The position numbers and the translations under genes are program-made. The notes beneath the pieces are model-generated. The model was given only the letters and a program-made list of their open reading frames with translations. It did no database searches and had not been told where the DNA came from. Positions 38,796 to 47,234 of a DNA stretch of 64,000 nt are shown here, piece by piece; the first letter of the stretch is position 1, and each line of letters begins with the position of its first letter. The DNA lies in the NCBI RefSeq assembly GCF_000271845.1, contig NZ_JH719395.1, positions 3,978,361 through 4,042,360 of the forward strand, read 5' to 3'. The stretch is from Rhizobium leguminosarum bv. trifolii WSM2297 (GTDB lineage Bacteria; Pseudomonadota; Alphaproteobacteria; Rhizobiales; Rhizobiaceae).

Positions 38796-39674
38796 TTAGC
38801 TCGCGAAGCGGCCGGCGTCGGCGCCGTAATAATTCAGGTAGCGGTCGGAAATGCTGGAAATCGGCAGCACGATCAGCACATCGGTCGTGTTGAAGGCATG
38901 ATCGACGACGGCACTGGAGCCGACCATCGCGCCAAGTCTGAGATATCCCTTGATGAGTGGCGGTAGCGCCATCAGCGCCCGCTTCGGGTTGATGGCCTCG
39001 ACCGGCATCAGATCCATGTTGCGGGCGAGATCCGGCAGGGCGCCAACGGCCCATTCGTCCTTCGCCAGCACACTATGGTAGAGGAAAGACAGTGCCAGCG
39101 CATGGCTTTCGAGATAGACGCCGGGGAAAGAGGCGCAGCCGAACATGGCGCTGACGCCGTGCTTCAGCGCATAGGCCCAGTTACCCTGCCACAGAAGCTC
39201 GACGGTGCGCTTGGTGCGGTATTCCGGCAGCACGCAGGAGCGGCCAAGCTCCATGAAGCGCTTGTCCGGATGTTTGGCGATAAGGCTCTCGATCTCGAAT
39301 TCGGAAGCCGAGTAAAAACCGCCATTGGCGATGGCGACATCCTGGCGCAGCAGCCGGTAGGTGCCGACGATCTGGTCTTCCGAGTCACCCTCGATCGTGC
39401 GGTCGAGAACAAGAAGATGGTCGCAGAAGGCGTCATAGGCATCGACATCGCGCTGGCGGCGCATGGCGTCCTGCGGCAGCTGCGCCTTCATTTCGTTGAC
39501 GAAAACGCGATAGCGCACGGCCTGGGCGGCATCGATCTCGCGCGCCGTGCGGGCAAGGCGGGTTTCCAGATTGCCGATGCGGCCGAGGATATCGCCGTCC
39601 TTCTGCGCAGCAGCCGGCGCGGGCCGTGCGGCCTCCACGGTGGTGTCACGATTCAGGATGTCGATGGCGGACAT
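38796..39674 (-). CDS. olsB: Ornithine-acyl[ACP] N-acyltransferase OlsB
   Basis: A 292-residue GNAT-fold enzyme that transfers a 3-hydroxyacyl chain to ornithine, the first step of phosphate-free ornithine lipids. The OlsB family pattern is seen in ARTAREIDAAQAVRYRVFVNEM, FMELGRSCVLPEYRTKRTVELLWQG and the ending ISDRYLNYYG. The C-terminal third extends beyond the GNAT core, as in the family. A GGGAG site precedes the ATG. In Sinorhizobium expression rises under phosphate limitation; no PhoB box was identified in its 108-base upstream gap. Confidence 0.93.
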   Translation of the reverse strand: MSAIDILNRDTTVEAARPAPAAAQKDGDILGRIGNLETRLARTAREIDAAQAVRYRVFVNEMKAQLPQDAMRRQRDVDAYDAFCDHLLVLDRTIEGDSEDQIVGTYRLLRQDVAIANGGFYSASEFEIESLIAKHPDKRFMELGRSCVLPEYRTKRTVELLWQGNWAYALKHGVSAMFGCASFPGVYLESHALALSFLYHSVLAKDEWAVGALPDLARNMDLMPVEAINPKRALMALPPLIKGYLRLGAMVGSSAVVDHAFNTTDVLIVLPISSISDRYLNYYGADAGRFAS

Positions 39675-39782
39675 GACGATTCTCCCGTTGCCGGCTTATC
39701 GACGCCATAAAACACTTCTCTGCGACAGGAAAGTGACATATTGAATTTGTGAGCGCAAGAAGCAGGCTGCCCCCGCGGCACG

Positions 39783-42062
39783 TTACCGCGCCTCTGCCCG
39801 GCGGGCGGAAAGTGCGGCGACGGCCTGAACTTCGGTCAGCAGCCGCACCGGGTCGACCGGCTTGACCATGACGCGGTTGGCGCCGTTCAGCAAGACCTGC
39901 CGGCGGGATTCGTCGCTCTTGTCGGCGGTCAGCACAATCACCGGCACCGGGACAAGATCAAGCCGCCTTTCGTGGCCGCGCAGGCGTCCGAGCATGTCGA
40001 TGCCGTTGCCGCCGGGCATCGACAGGTCGCTGATGATGATATCGGGCCGGGCATTCGCCTCGCAAAGGGCGCAATCGAGCAATGCCTCGAAATCCTCGAC
40101 ATGGCGCACCTTATGCCCGCCCTTCTCAAGGACGACGCGCACCAGCATGGCATTGATCGGATCGTCCTCGCCCAGCAGGATGTTGAGCCCGCTGGCAGCA
40201 ACCATCGTCTCCGCCATCGAAAGGCCGAAGCCCGGCTGATTGTCGTTCAGCGCGTCGCGCTTCTCCATGCCGCGCATGCGCCCGCGCAGCACGTCGATCA
40301 GCGATTGTTCGCGCAGCGGCCGGATCAGCCAGGCATCGAAGAGGTCGAGCGGATGGGCGCTGCGCTCTTCCGGATTGACGAGCAGGACCTTGCGCAGGCC
40401 AAGCGCTGCGATTTCGGCGCGATCGGCAAGATGGGCGGAGAATTCCGCCGACATGCGATGGTCGATGATGATATCGGTCGGCCGCTTTCCGCCGTTGGCC
40501 AGCCCAAGCAGCGTTGCCCGGGCGCTCTCACCGTCGGCAACGAGATGGCAGTGGCCGCCGAGCGCGGTGATCGTCTCGGCGATGGCGGTGCGTGCGGCAC
40601 CGGCCGGCGCCAAAAGCACGACGCTGTTGCCGGCAAGCAACGTATTGCGCCTGTCCGGGCGCTCGCTGCCGATATCGACAGGGAAGCGGATGGTGAATTC
40701 GCTGCCTCTGCCCTTTTCGCTGGTAACCGTCAGTGCGCCGTTGAATTCGCGCATGATGCGGGCGGAGATCGCAAGGCCGAGCCCGGTGCCGCTGCTCTTG
40801 TCGGCGAAGGTCCCGCCCTGCTCGAACTCGCCGAAGACGCGCGCCTGCTCCTCCGCCGTCATGCCGGGACCGCTATCGGTGACGGTGATCGACAGGTCGT
40901 CTCCGGCGAGCGACACGCGAATGAAGACGCCGCCGACCTGGGTGAACTTCACGGCATTGCCGATGACGTTGAACAGAACCTGGCGCAGCCGGGCCGGGTC
41001 GAAGCTCATATTCTCCGGCACGTCGGATGATACCGTGGCGCCGATCTCGATGCCTTTTTCATGCGCCCGGTGGGCGAGCATCTCGACGACGCTTTCCAGC
41101 AGCTTGCGCAGCGATTCCGAGCGCGGGTGCAGCGCGAAGCGGCCGACCTCGATGGTGGAGAAATCAAGCAGATCCTCGACCAGCTGCGTCAGCGCGTGGC
41201 CGGACTGGCGGATATTCGCCAGATAGTCCTGCTGCTCCTGCGTCAGCCGCGTTTCGGCGAGCAGATGCGTCATGCCGAGGATGCCGGACAGCGGCGTACG
41301 CACCTCGTGGCTGACGGTGGCAAGCAGCCGCGATTTGGCGGCGCTGTTATATTCGGCTTTCTGGCGGGCCTCTTCGCGGCCCTGGGCGATCAGCCGCTCG
41401 TCGGTCACATCTCTGGCTACACTCTGCAGCAGCAGACGGCCGTTAGCCGGGTCGCGGGTGACGACGTCGCGCCAGAGAAAGATGCGCTGGCCGTCCGGCG
41501 TCGAAATCTCGACGTCGAAGCAATGCGGTATCGGGCCGGGGCGGAAGGCAAGCCCGATCTCCTCGCAGCTCAGTCCCTCCGGATGAATCCGTCCGGTCAG
41601 GCGGCGAAACGTGTCGTTGGCGGAGATGATGCGCCGGTCCATGCTGCGGCTGACGGTGATGTCGCCGAGCACGTCGTGCACGTCGGCAAACAGCTTTGCG
41701 CCATCGTTCCAATCCGGCAGCGATTTGCCGCCGCTGGGGGGCTTGCGCCGCCGAACCATCAGGACCGCATAGCTGGCGATGACGGCAAGGCCGAGAACGA
41801 CAAGCCCGCCCGACAGCAGCAGCGGATCGCCGGCATGGGCAAGCAGCGTCAGGATCAGCGCGGCAAGCAGGCCTGCGCCGCCAAGCCAGTAGACCAGCAG
41901 GCGCCGTGATGCTGCAGGCCCCACCTTGCTGTCGTCAGCTGCCTGAGGCGCCGACGCGCGGGCTCGCGGGGAGCAGCCCGCCATCCGCTCTTCACGCGGC
42001 TTGGCGGCGGGTCCGCCGAAGGCGGCGGACAAAGTTTCCTGCAATTGTCCCAGGCTCTGCAT
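39783..42062 (-). CDS. Hybrid sensor histidine kinase with two receiver domains
   Basis: A 759-residue inner-membrane kinase: two membrane helices (about 55-75 and 82-103), a PAS domain (130-220), HisKA with phospho-acceptor His252 in ATVSHEVRTPLSG, HATPase (about 350-465, with NVIGNAVKFT, DSGPGM and GTGLGLAI), then two receiver-like domains. The first (about 480-600) has LLAPAG where the acidic pair normally stands but keeps an Asp in IIIDHRM. The second (about 630-750) is intact (GEDDPINAML, SDLSMP, PVIVLTA, VMVKP). No response regulator gene is adjacent. The N-terminal 26 residues may be an over-extension. Confidence 0.92.
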   Translation of the reverse strand: MQSLGQLQETLSAAFGGPAAKPREERMAGCSPRARASAPQAADDSKVGPAASRRLLVYWLGGAGLLAALILTLLAHAGDPLLLSGGLVVLGLAVIASYAVLMVRRRKPPSGGKSLPDWNDGAKLFADVHDVLGDITVSRSMDRRIISANDTFRRLTGRIHPEGLSCEEIGLAFRPGPIPHCFDVEISTPDGQRIFLWRDVVTRDPANGRLLLQSVARDVTDERLIAQGREEARQKAEYNSAAKSRLLATVSHEVRTPLSGILGMTHLLAETRLTQEQQDYLANIRQSGHALTQLVEDLLDFSTIEVGRFALHPRSESLRKLLESVVEMLAHRAHEKGIEIGATVSSDVPENMSFDPARLRQVLFNVIGNAVKFTQVGGVFIRVSLAGDDLSITVTDSGPGMTAEEQARVFGEFEQGGTFADKSSGTGLGLAISARIMREFNGALTVTSEKGRGSEFTIRFPVDIGSERPDRRNTLLAGNSVVLLAPAGAARTAIAETITALGGHCHLVADGESARATLLGLANGGKRPTDIIIDHRMSAEFSAHLADRAEIAALGLRKVLLVNPEERSAHPLDLFDAWLIRPLREQSLIDVLRGRMRGMEKRDALNDNQPGFGLSMAETMVAASGLNILLGEDDPINAMLVRVVLEKGGHKVRHVEDFEALLDCALCEANARPDIIISDLSMPGGNGIDMLGRLRGHERRLDLVPVPVIVLTADKSDESRRQVLLNGANRVMVKPVDPVRLLTEVQAVAALSARRAEAR

Positions 42063-42117
42063 GCAATCTGGCTAACATGAGGCCTCTTCCGAATGCCTTC
42101 AGGAAATCGATAAGATT

Positions 42118-42621
42118 TTAGGGGCCGGCCTTTTTCGGCAGCAGCAGCTCGTCGAGAATGACGCAGCCGGCGCCGATGGTGATGAAGCTGTCGGCGAGAT
42201 TGAACACCGCGAAGGACCAGCTTTCGGTGTAAAAGAGGATGTAGTCGATCACATGGCCATAGGCGAAACGGTCGACGAGATTGCCGATCGCCCCGGCAAT
42301 GATCAGCGCATAGCCGAGATGGGCAATCCACCGGTCCTTCGCCGTGCGGTACCACAGCCAGATGACGAAGGCGACGATGATGAGCCGCATGCCGACGATG
42401 AACCAGCCATCCATGCCCTCCAGCATCGAAAAGGCGACGCCGAGATTATAGGTGCGGTAGAGCGCCAGCATCGGGATGACGGGCACCGCCTCCTGCAACG
42501 GCAGGCTATGATCGACGGCAATCTTGACGACCTGGTCGATGAGCACGGCGACGATGATGAAGAAGAGGATCGGCGCCGGGCGCGAAAACAGCGCGGGGCG
42601 GGTAGGCGTCTGTTCGGTCAT
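42118..42621 (-). CDS. lspA: Signal peptidase II
   Basis: A 167-residue inner-membrane aspartic protease that removes signal peptides from prolipoproteins. Four membrane helices are evident, and the two catalytic Asp motifs are present ([10 protein letters not shown] near 114 and [15 protein letters not shown] near 142). It overlaps the TrmH-family methylase gene by 4 bases. With lnt (15399-17003) it covers two of the three lipoprotein maturation steps in this window. Confidence 0.96.
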   Translation of the reverse strand: MTEQTPTRPALFSRPAPILFFIIVAVLIDQVVKIAVDHSLPLQEAVPVIPMLALYRTYNLGVAFSMLEGMDGWFIVGMRLIIVAFVIWLWYRTAKDRWIAHLGYALIIAGAIGNLVDRFAYGHVIDYILFYTESWSFAVFNLADSFITIGAGCVILDELLLPKKAGP

Positions 42622-43478
42622 TTGCCCTCGGCAAGTGAGAGGAGGTGGCGGCGCGCCTCGAAAAGCATGACGGCGGTGGCGACGGCGAGGTTCAGCGAAT
42701 CGGCGCGGCCCTGCTGCGGGATGCGGGCAAGCGCATCGGCCTCCCTGGCCAGCTGCTCCGGCAGGCCGGATTGCTCGTTGCCCATCAACAGCACGGTGGG
42801 CTTTTTCCGGTAGTCGATCGTGCGGTAATCGACCGCGCCGGCAAGATGCGTCGCAACGACGGAAACGCCGGCCGATTTCCGCCAGGCGACGAATTCCTCC
42901 GCCGTCGCCCGTGCGACGGGAACGGCAAAGACCGAGCCCATGGTGGCCCGCACCGTTTCGAGCGAAAACGGATCGGTCGTCTCTCCGATGAGAATGATGC
43001 CGGAAGCGCCGGCCGCATCAGCCGTGCGGATGATGGTGCCGAGATTGCCGGGGTCACGCACCCGGTCGAGCGCCACCCAGGTCTCGCCATCCCGCGGCCG
43101 AATCTCCCGCAGCGGCTTCCAGCGCTGCTCGAAGATGCCGACGACCATCTGCGGATTGTCGCGGCGGGTGATCGAGGCGATCACCTTTTCGCTGACTTCG
43201 AGCACCAGCCCGCCCGAGGCGACGGTCTTTGCCGCCATCTGCTCGACCAGCGGCTTGCCCTTGGCGGCCTTGGCATAGACCAGCGTGCGGATCGTCCAGC
43301 CGAGCTCGATCGCATCGATGACGAGCTTCAGTCCTTCGGCCAGGAAAGTCCCGCTTTCCTCCCGCGACTTCTTGTTGGTCAGCGCCTTGATATCCTTGAT
43401 GATCGGATTGGCGAGCGAGGTGACTTCCTTCACCTGCCCGACCCTGCGCGGTCCCTGATCGTGGAAGTCCTTGCTCAT
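42618..43478 (-). CDS. TrmH/SpoU-family RNA 2'-O-methyltransferase
   Basis: A 286-residue SPOUT methylase with an N-terminal substrate-binding domain ([21 protein letters not shown]) and the C-terminal trefoil-knot domain: [22 protein letters not shown] (motif 1), MGSVFAVPV (motif 2) and [11 protein letters not shown] with the ending [26 protein letters not shown] (motif 3). The target, probably a 23S rRNA or tRNA nucleotide, cannot be named. It overlaps both neighbours by 4 bases, so it is tightly coupled to lspA and the RlmI-like gene. Confidence 0.92.
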   Translation of the reverse strand: MSKDFHDQGPRRVGQVKEVTSLANPIIKDIKALTNKKSREESGTFLAEGLKLVIDAIELGWTIRTLVYAKAAKGKPLVEQMAAKTVASGGLVLEVSEKVIASITRRDNPQMVVGIFEQRWKPLREIRPRDGETWVALDRVRDPGNLGTIIRTADAAGASGIILIGETTDPFSLETVRATMGSVFAVPVARATAEEFVAWRKSAGVSVVATHLAGAVDYRTIDYRKKPTVLLMGNEQSGLPEQLAREADALARIPQQGRADSLNLAVATAVMLFEARRHLLSLAEGK

Positions 43479-44689
43479 TTCGGCACCCAGCGGGAAAAGA
43501 GGGAGGTGGAAAGCGCGCGGCCCGGCGTCTTGCCGTCGAGGCCTGCCTCTCGGATGACCAGCTCGCCGGATTCGACCACCCCGCCGGCGCCCCGCATCGT
43601 CTCGCGCATCAGCTCGTGGATCGAATAGAAGCTGGCGCGGATCGAATAGGCCGTCAGCACCAGGCCGACCGCCTTCGGCGACAGGATCTCGCGGCAGACA
43701 TCGAGCATCAACGGCAGATGCTCGAAGAGATGCCAGACCTCGCCGTTCGGGCCGCGGCCGAATTTTGGCGGATCGGTGAGGATGATGTCGTATTGGCTGC
43801 CGCGGCGTTCCTCGCGCAGGATGAATTTCATCGCATCCTCGCAGATCCAGCGGATCGGCAGCTTGTCCATGCGCCCCAGCGCCTGGTTTTCTCGCGCCCA
43901 GCCGATCGCCTTCTTCGAGGCGTCGACATGGGTGACTTCGGCGCCGGCTGCGGCGGCAACCAGCGAGGCGACGCCGGTATAGCCGAAAAGGTTCAGCACC
44001 TTCAGCGGCCGGCCGGCCTTTTCGACCTGATCCTTCATCCAGCTCCAGTGCACGATCTGCTCAGGGAAGACGCCGACATGACGGAAGGAGGTGAAGCGGC
44101 CGTGGAAATCGACGCCGAGCAGATTGAGCGGCCAGGTCTCGCCGAGCGCCTCCTTCGGGAAGCGCCAGCGGCCGGTGCCTTCCTCGTCGGTATCGCCGGT
44201 GAAGGCGGCATCGACCTTTTCCCAGACGTGGGCCGGCAGCGAAGGCCGCCACAGCGCCTGGGCCTCCGGGCGGATGATGCGGTAGGGGCCGTATTGCTCG
44301 AGCTTTTCGCCGTTGCCGCTGTCGATCAGATGGAAGTCGCCGGCCCCGAGCGATTCCAGGATGACGGGCACGCGCTCAGTCGGACGCTCGCCGCTGCGGG
44401 TCATCAGCGGCCGCTCGACGGCGGCAGGCACGGCAGGCTCGTGCACCGTCTCGCGGCTGACTGCCGGCCGCGCGACCGGCTTCGGCGGCCGGCCGGCCCG
44501 ATCGTCCCTGCGGCTTTCACCGGCAGGACCGGATGTCTTCTTCTGGCCCGGCCGGCGTTCTCTATGTTTCAACGTGCTCTTCCGCGTCTCTGTCGGGGTG
44601 TCGTGAAAGGGTCTGTGCTCCACAGCACCCTTTGAGTTATGCAGTAGCCCAGAAAACCGTGCCGGATCAACTGCGCGCCGGCGCGGCAT
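43475..44689 (-). CDS. Class I SAM-dependent rRNA methyltransferase (RlmI-like) with basic N-terminal extension
   Basis: A 404-residue protein. The C-terminal 310 residues form a 23S rRNA cytosine methylase-type domain: VLNLFGYTGVASLVAAAAGAEVTHVDASKKA (SAM motif I/II) and the catalytic DPPKFGRG. The first 94 residues are highly charged and repetitive in Arg, Pro, Gly and Lys, with no fold. Translation from 44689 has a GAGG site in the end of the NUDIX gene; the next in-frame Met is residue 95 (44407), which would drop the extension. The gene lies in the NUDIX-RlmI-TrmH-lspA run. Confidence 0.85.
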   Translation of the reverse strand: MPRRRAVDPARFSGLLHNSKGAVEHRPFHDTPTETRKSTLKHRERRPGQKKTSGPAGESRRDDRAGRPPKPVARPAVSRETVHEPAVPAAVERPLMTRSGERPTERVPVILESLGAGDFHLIDSGNGEKLEQYGPYRIIRPEAQALWRPSLPAHVWEKVDAAFTGDTDEEGTGRWRFPKEALGETWPLNLLGVDFHGRFTSFRHVGVFPEQIVHWSWMKDQVEKAGRPLKVLNLFGYTGVASLVAAAAGAEVTHVDASKKAIGWARENQALGRMDKLPIRWICEDAMKFILREERRGSQYDIILTDPPKFGRGPNGEVWHLFEHLPLMLDVCREILSPKAVGLVLTAYSIRASFYSIHELMRETMRGAGGVVESGELVIREAGLDGKTPGRALSTSLFSRWVPK

Positions 44690-44694
44690 TTATT

Positions 44695-45279
44695 TCAAGC
44701 CTCGGATGCGCGCCTGCGAAGCCAGCTTTCCGCCGCATAAAGGGCTGCGATATGCATCGACTGCATGATGACCGCGCCGGACTGCACCTCGCCAAGGATG
44801 GCGGCAAGATCCGCAAACAGCAGCTCGACCTTTTCGCCTGGGTCGAAACGCGGTTCGCCGGCCCGGCTGAGGCCGAGCGCCAGCCAGCTCGTCACCGCAT
44901 TGCTGTGGCTGGCGGCGTTCGGGTAGGAGGTCAGCAGCTTGACGAAGGTCGAGGCTTCATATCCGGTCTCCTCCCTGAGTTCGCGCCGGGCCGCCGCCAT
45001 CGCCGCATCGCCGGTCTCGCTGTCGCCGCGCTCGACACCGCCAGCGACGAGCCCGTGGATGATCTCGCCGCGGCCGTGCCGGTATTCCCGCGTCAGCAGC
45101 ACGCGCCCGTCGGGCATGACAGGCACGACGTTGATCCAGTCGGGATAGTCGAGCACATGGAAGGGCGCGATGACGGTCCCATCGGCGGTGATGCAGTCGT
45201 CGCTTCGCAGCCGGATCCAGCGGTCCTCATAGGTGATGCGGCTTGCCGTTACGTTCCAGGGCTTCAGTTCGTCACTCAT
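44695..45279 (-). CDS. NUDIX hydrolase
   Basis: A 194-residue hydrolase of nucleoside-diphosphate-linked compounds. The Nudix box is GGVERGDSETGDAAMAAARRELREETGYEA, near residues 80-109 (GX5EX7REUXEEXGU pattern; the first Glu is present as E). The overall look is that of an ADP-ribose/ADP-sugar pyrophosphatase. The ATG at 45279 follows AAGGA at a good distance, so the 18-residue in-frame extension upstream is not used. It is first in a leftward run with the RlmI-like gene 5 bases behind. Confidence 0.88.
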   Translation of the reverse strand: MSDELKPWNVTASRITYEDRWIRLRSDDCITADGTVIAPFHVLDYPDWINVVPVMPDGRVLLTREYRHGRGEIIHGLVAGGVERGDSETGDAAMAAARRELREETGYEASTFVKLLTSYPNAASHSNAVTSWLALGLSRAGEPRFDPGEKVELLFADLAAILGEVQSGAVIMQSMHIAALYAAESWLRRRASEA

Positions 45280-45383
45280 CGCCAATTCCTTGTTGCGCAA
45301 CCAGCGAGATAACATTCCTCTCCGCCTTGGCAAAAGCCTTTCCCGCTGGGATAAGGTGAGCGAATCGGAGATGGGGCTATCGA

Positions 45384-45839
45384 ATGGATTTCACCGGCGA
45401 AGAACGCATCGCCGCGCCGCGGGATGTCGTCTGGGCAGCGCTCAACGATCCCGAGATCATGCGCGGCTGCATTCCAGGCTGCCAGAGCATCGAACGGCTG
45501 TCACCGGATACTTTCGAGGCGACGATCAGGGTCAAGTTCAGCCTGCTGTCGGCCACTTTCCATGGGCTGCTGACGCTGTCCAATGTCGATGCGCCGCAGA
45601 GCTACACGCTGTCGGCCGAAGGCAAGGGTGGTCTTGCCGGCTTCGCCAGAGGCAGCGCCGATGTCGTGCTCGAAGAAAGCGGCGTCGACACCATCCTGCA
45701 TTATCGGGCAAAAGCCGAACTTGGCGGCAGGCTTGCCCAGTTCGGCGCACGCCTGCTCGATTCGACCTCGCAGCGGCTCGCCGAAGGGTTCTTTTCGGAT
45801 TTCAATGCCGCCGTCGTCGCGAAGATCGCGGCCGGCTGA
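45384..45839 (+). CDS. CoxG-like SRPBCC-fold protein
   Basis: A 151-residue protein of the carbon monoxide dehydrogenase subunit G family (SRPBCC/START fold). The family start GEERIAAPRDVVWAALNDPEIMRGCIPGC and the late GGRLAQFGARLLDSTSQRLAEGFF are clear. True CoxG helps mature Mo-Cu CO dehydrogenase, but no coxSML genes are near, so a stand-alone lipid-like or quinone-binding role is possible. It is a short single gene diverging from the NUDIX cluster. Confidence 0.85.
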   Translation: MDFTGEERIAAPRDVVWAALNDPEIMRGCIPGCQSIERLSPDTFEATIRVKFSLLSATFHGLLTLSNVDAPQSYTLSAEGKGGLAGFARGSADVVLEESGVDTILHYRAKAELGGRLAQFGARLLDSTSQRLAEGFFSDFNAAVVAKIAAG

Positions 45840-45856
45840 TCCCCGCGCGGGCCGAT

Positions 45857-45901
45857 GCATGTCGCCCAGAAGTGTGCAGCGGTTCTGGGACAATGACATG
45901 C
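45857..45901. repeat. Dispersed palindromic repeat
   Basis: GCATGTC (45857-45863) pairs with GACATGC (45895-45901), and CCCAGAA (45865-45871) pairs with TTCTGGG (45883-45889), around a loop containing GTGTGCAGCGG; ATAAAACAA follows. A degenerate copy is at 3667-3700. From memory, very similar sequences recur between genes throughout Rhizobium genomes. Confidence 0.6.
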
Positions 45902-45956
45902 ATAAAACAAGAGCTTTAGCCTTGGCGCGCCTCGGAGCTTGGGTTAAATCGACGTC

Positions 45957-46394
45957 ATGACGTGGACCATCAGGCCGCCGCGGGCGGAAGACCAGGAAAT
46001 GCTCGCGGAGATTTATCTTTCCGTGCGCCGCGAAACATTCGTCTGGGTCGATCCCGGCAAGTTCCACCGCGAGGATTTCGCCGCCCATACCAATGGCGAG
46101 ACGGTCTTCGTCTGCGAGCATGAAAACGGCGATGTAGCCGGCTTCCTGTCGCTCTGGCCGGCCGATGATTTCATCCACATGCTCTATATCAGACAGGACT
46201 TCCAGGGCTTTGGCGCCGGTAAGGCGCTGCTGCAGGCGCTGCCGGAATGGCCGCAGCACCGCTACCGGCTGAAGTGCCTGGTGAAAAACCGGCGGGCGAA
46301 GGCTTTCTACCTCGCCCATGGGTTCCGCGTCACCGGCAACGGCACGTCGCCGGAGGGCGACTATGAGGAATTGAGCTTTTTCCGGAGTGACTGA
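45957..46394 (+). CDS. GNAT-family N-acetyltransferase
   Basis: A 145-residue acetyltransferase-fold protein. The acetyl-CoA loop is in LYIRQDFQGFGAGKALLQAL (about residues 76-95), and the C-terminal KNRRAKAFYLAHGFRVTGNG is typical. The substrate is unknown. No strong ribosome site is seen before the ATG. It converges on the LapA-like gene. Confidence 0.85.
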   Translation: MTWTIRPPRAEDQEMLAEIYLSVRRETFVWVDPGKFHREDFAAHTNGETVFVCEHENGDVAGFLSLWPADDFIHMLYIRQDFQGFGAGKALLQALPEWPQHRYRLKCLVKNRRAKAFYLAHGFRVTGNGTSPEGDYEELSFFRSD

Positions 46395-46412
46395 TCGCCG
46401 ACGCGAGCCGGT

Positions 46413-46745
46413 TTACCGCGCTGGAAGCTGCCCGGCGATTTCCTCGGCGCGGCTCTTGTGGCGGTCGGCCTCGCCCTGCCAGCGGATGGCTTCCTTGGCC
46501 TCGGTGCGGGCGCGCTTGCGGTGTTTGCCCTGGCTGAACCAGGTGGCGGCCGAGCCGATCAGCATGCCGGCGATCAGGGCAACCACCAGGAAGACGAAGA
46601 AGGGCGCGGAAACCGCAAGCACCTGATCCTCCGGCCGGAACGGATTGAAGGCGAGCGTGACGCTTTGCCGGTTGGCGACGCAGAAGACGATGAGGATGAC
46701 GCCGAGCGGCAGCAGAATCAAAAGGTTGACGATCTTCTTGGCCAT
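46413..46745 (-). CDS. LapA-domain (DUF1049) membrane protein
   Basis: A 110-residue inner-membrane protein with two transmembrane helices (about residues 5-25 and 48-70) and a charged, helical C-terminal tail (KHRKRARTEAKEAIRWQGEAD). The family is related to E. coli LapA/YciS, which works with LapB in control of LPS synthesis; no LapB (TPR) gene is next to it. The ATG at 46745 follows GGGAG. It lies downstream of ihfB but is separated by 160 bases with a strong hairpin. Confidence 0.85.
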   Translation of the reverse strand: MAKKIVNLLILLPLGVILIVFCVANRQSVTLAFNPFRPEDQVLAVSAPFFVFLVVALIAGMLIGSAATWFSQGKHRKRARTEAKEAIRWQGEADRHKSRAEEIAGQLPAR

Positions 46746-46800
46746 TGGGGTCTCCCTGCGTCGGATGCCGCCGCCCTCGTTGAGCGGCGCGTTGTAACTA

Positions 46801-46844
46801 CGCATCGGCCCCGAAAATCGATTCCGATTGTCGGGGCCGATGCG
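46801..46844 (-). other. Long hairpin between ihfB and the LapA-like gene
   Basis: CGCATCGGCCCCGA (46801-46814) pairs perfectly over 14 bp with TCGGGGCCGATGCG (46831-46844), and the loop holds a further 5-bp stem (AATCG/CGATT). There is no T-run after it in the direction of transcription. It may protect the ihfB message 3' end or reduce read-through. Confidence 0.55.
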
Positions 46845-46905
46845 TTAGCAGAATAGGAAAACGGTCTTCGAGTTCAAGTGCGGATTCGCCGCAGGCGGCT
46901 GGCGC

Positions 46906-47205
46906 TCAATCCTCTTCGTCGGCCTGGCCGGGATTGAGCCGCTCGCGCAGCTCCTTGCCGGTCTTGAAGAAGGGAACCCACTTCTCCTCGACGAAGACGG
47001 TATCGCCGGTGCGCGGGTTGCGGCCGGAGCGTGACGGGCGGTTCTTCACCGAAAACGCGCCGAAGCCGCGCAATTCGACGCGGTTGCCCGCAGCCAGTGC
47101 ATCCGTGATCTCGTCGAGAACCGCGTTGACGATATTCTCGACGTCGCGATGATAGAGATGCGGGTTGCGTGCTGCAACAATCTGCACCAATTCGGACTTG
47201 ATCAC
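46906..47205 (-). CDS. ihfB: Integration host factor subunit beta
   Basis: A 99-residue DNA-bending protein; with IhfA it shapes promoters and recombination sites. The signature is [22 protein letters not shown]. The length is typical. It lies 29 bases after sppA. IHF commonly assists RpoN-dependent promoters, and rpoN itself is 3.5 kb away. Confidence 0.96.
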   Translation of the reverse strand: MIKSELVQIVAARNPHLYHRDVENIVNAVLDEITDALAAGNRVELRGFGAFSVKNRPSRSGRNPRTGDTVFVEEKWVPFFKTGKELRERLNPGQADEED

Positions 47206-47234
47206 GTTCGCCCCCTTAAATTATTGATTTCTTA

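Noticed and set aside
39783..45279. Genomic island spanning the hybrid kinase to the NUDIX gene
   Set aside because: Composition and gene overlaps look like core chromosome; there is no integrase, tRNA gene or flanking direct repeat.
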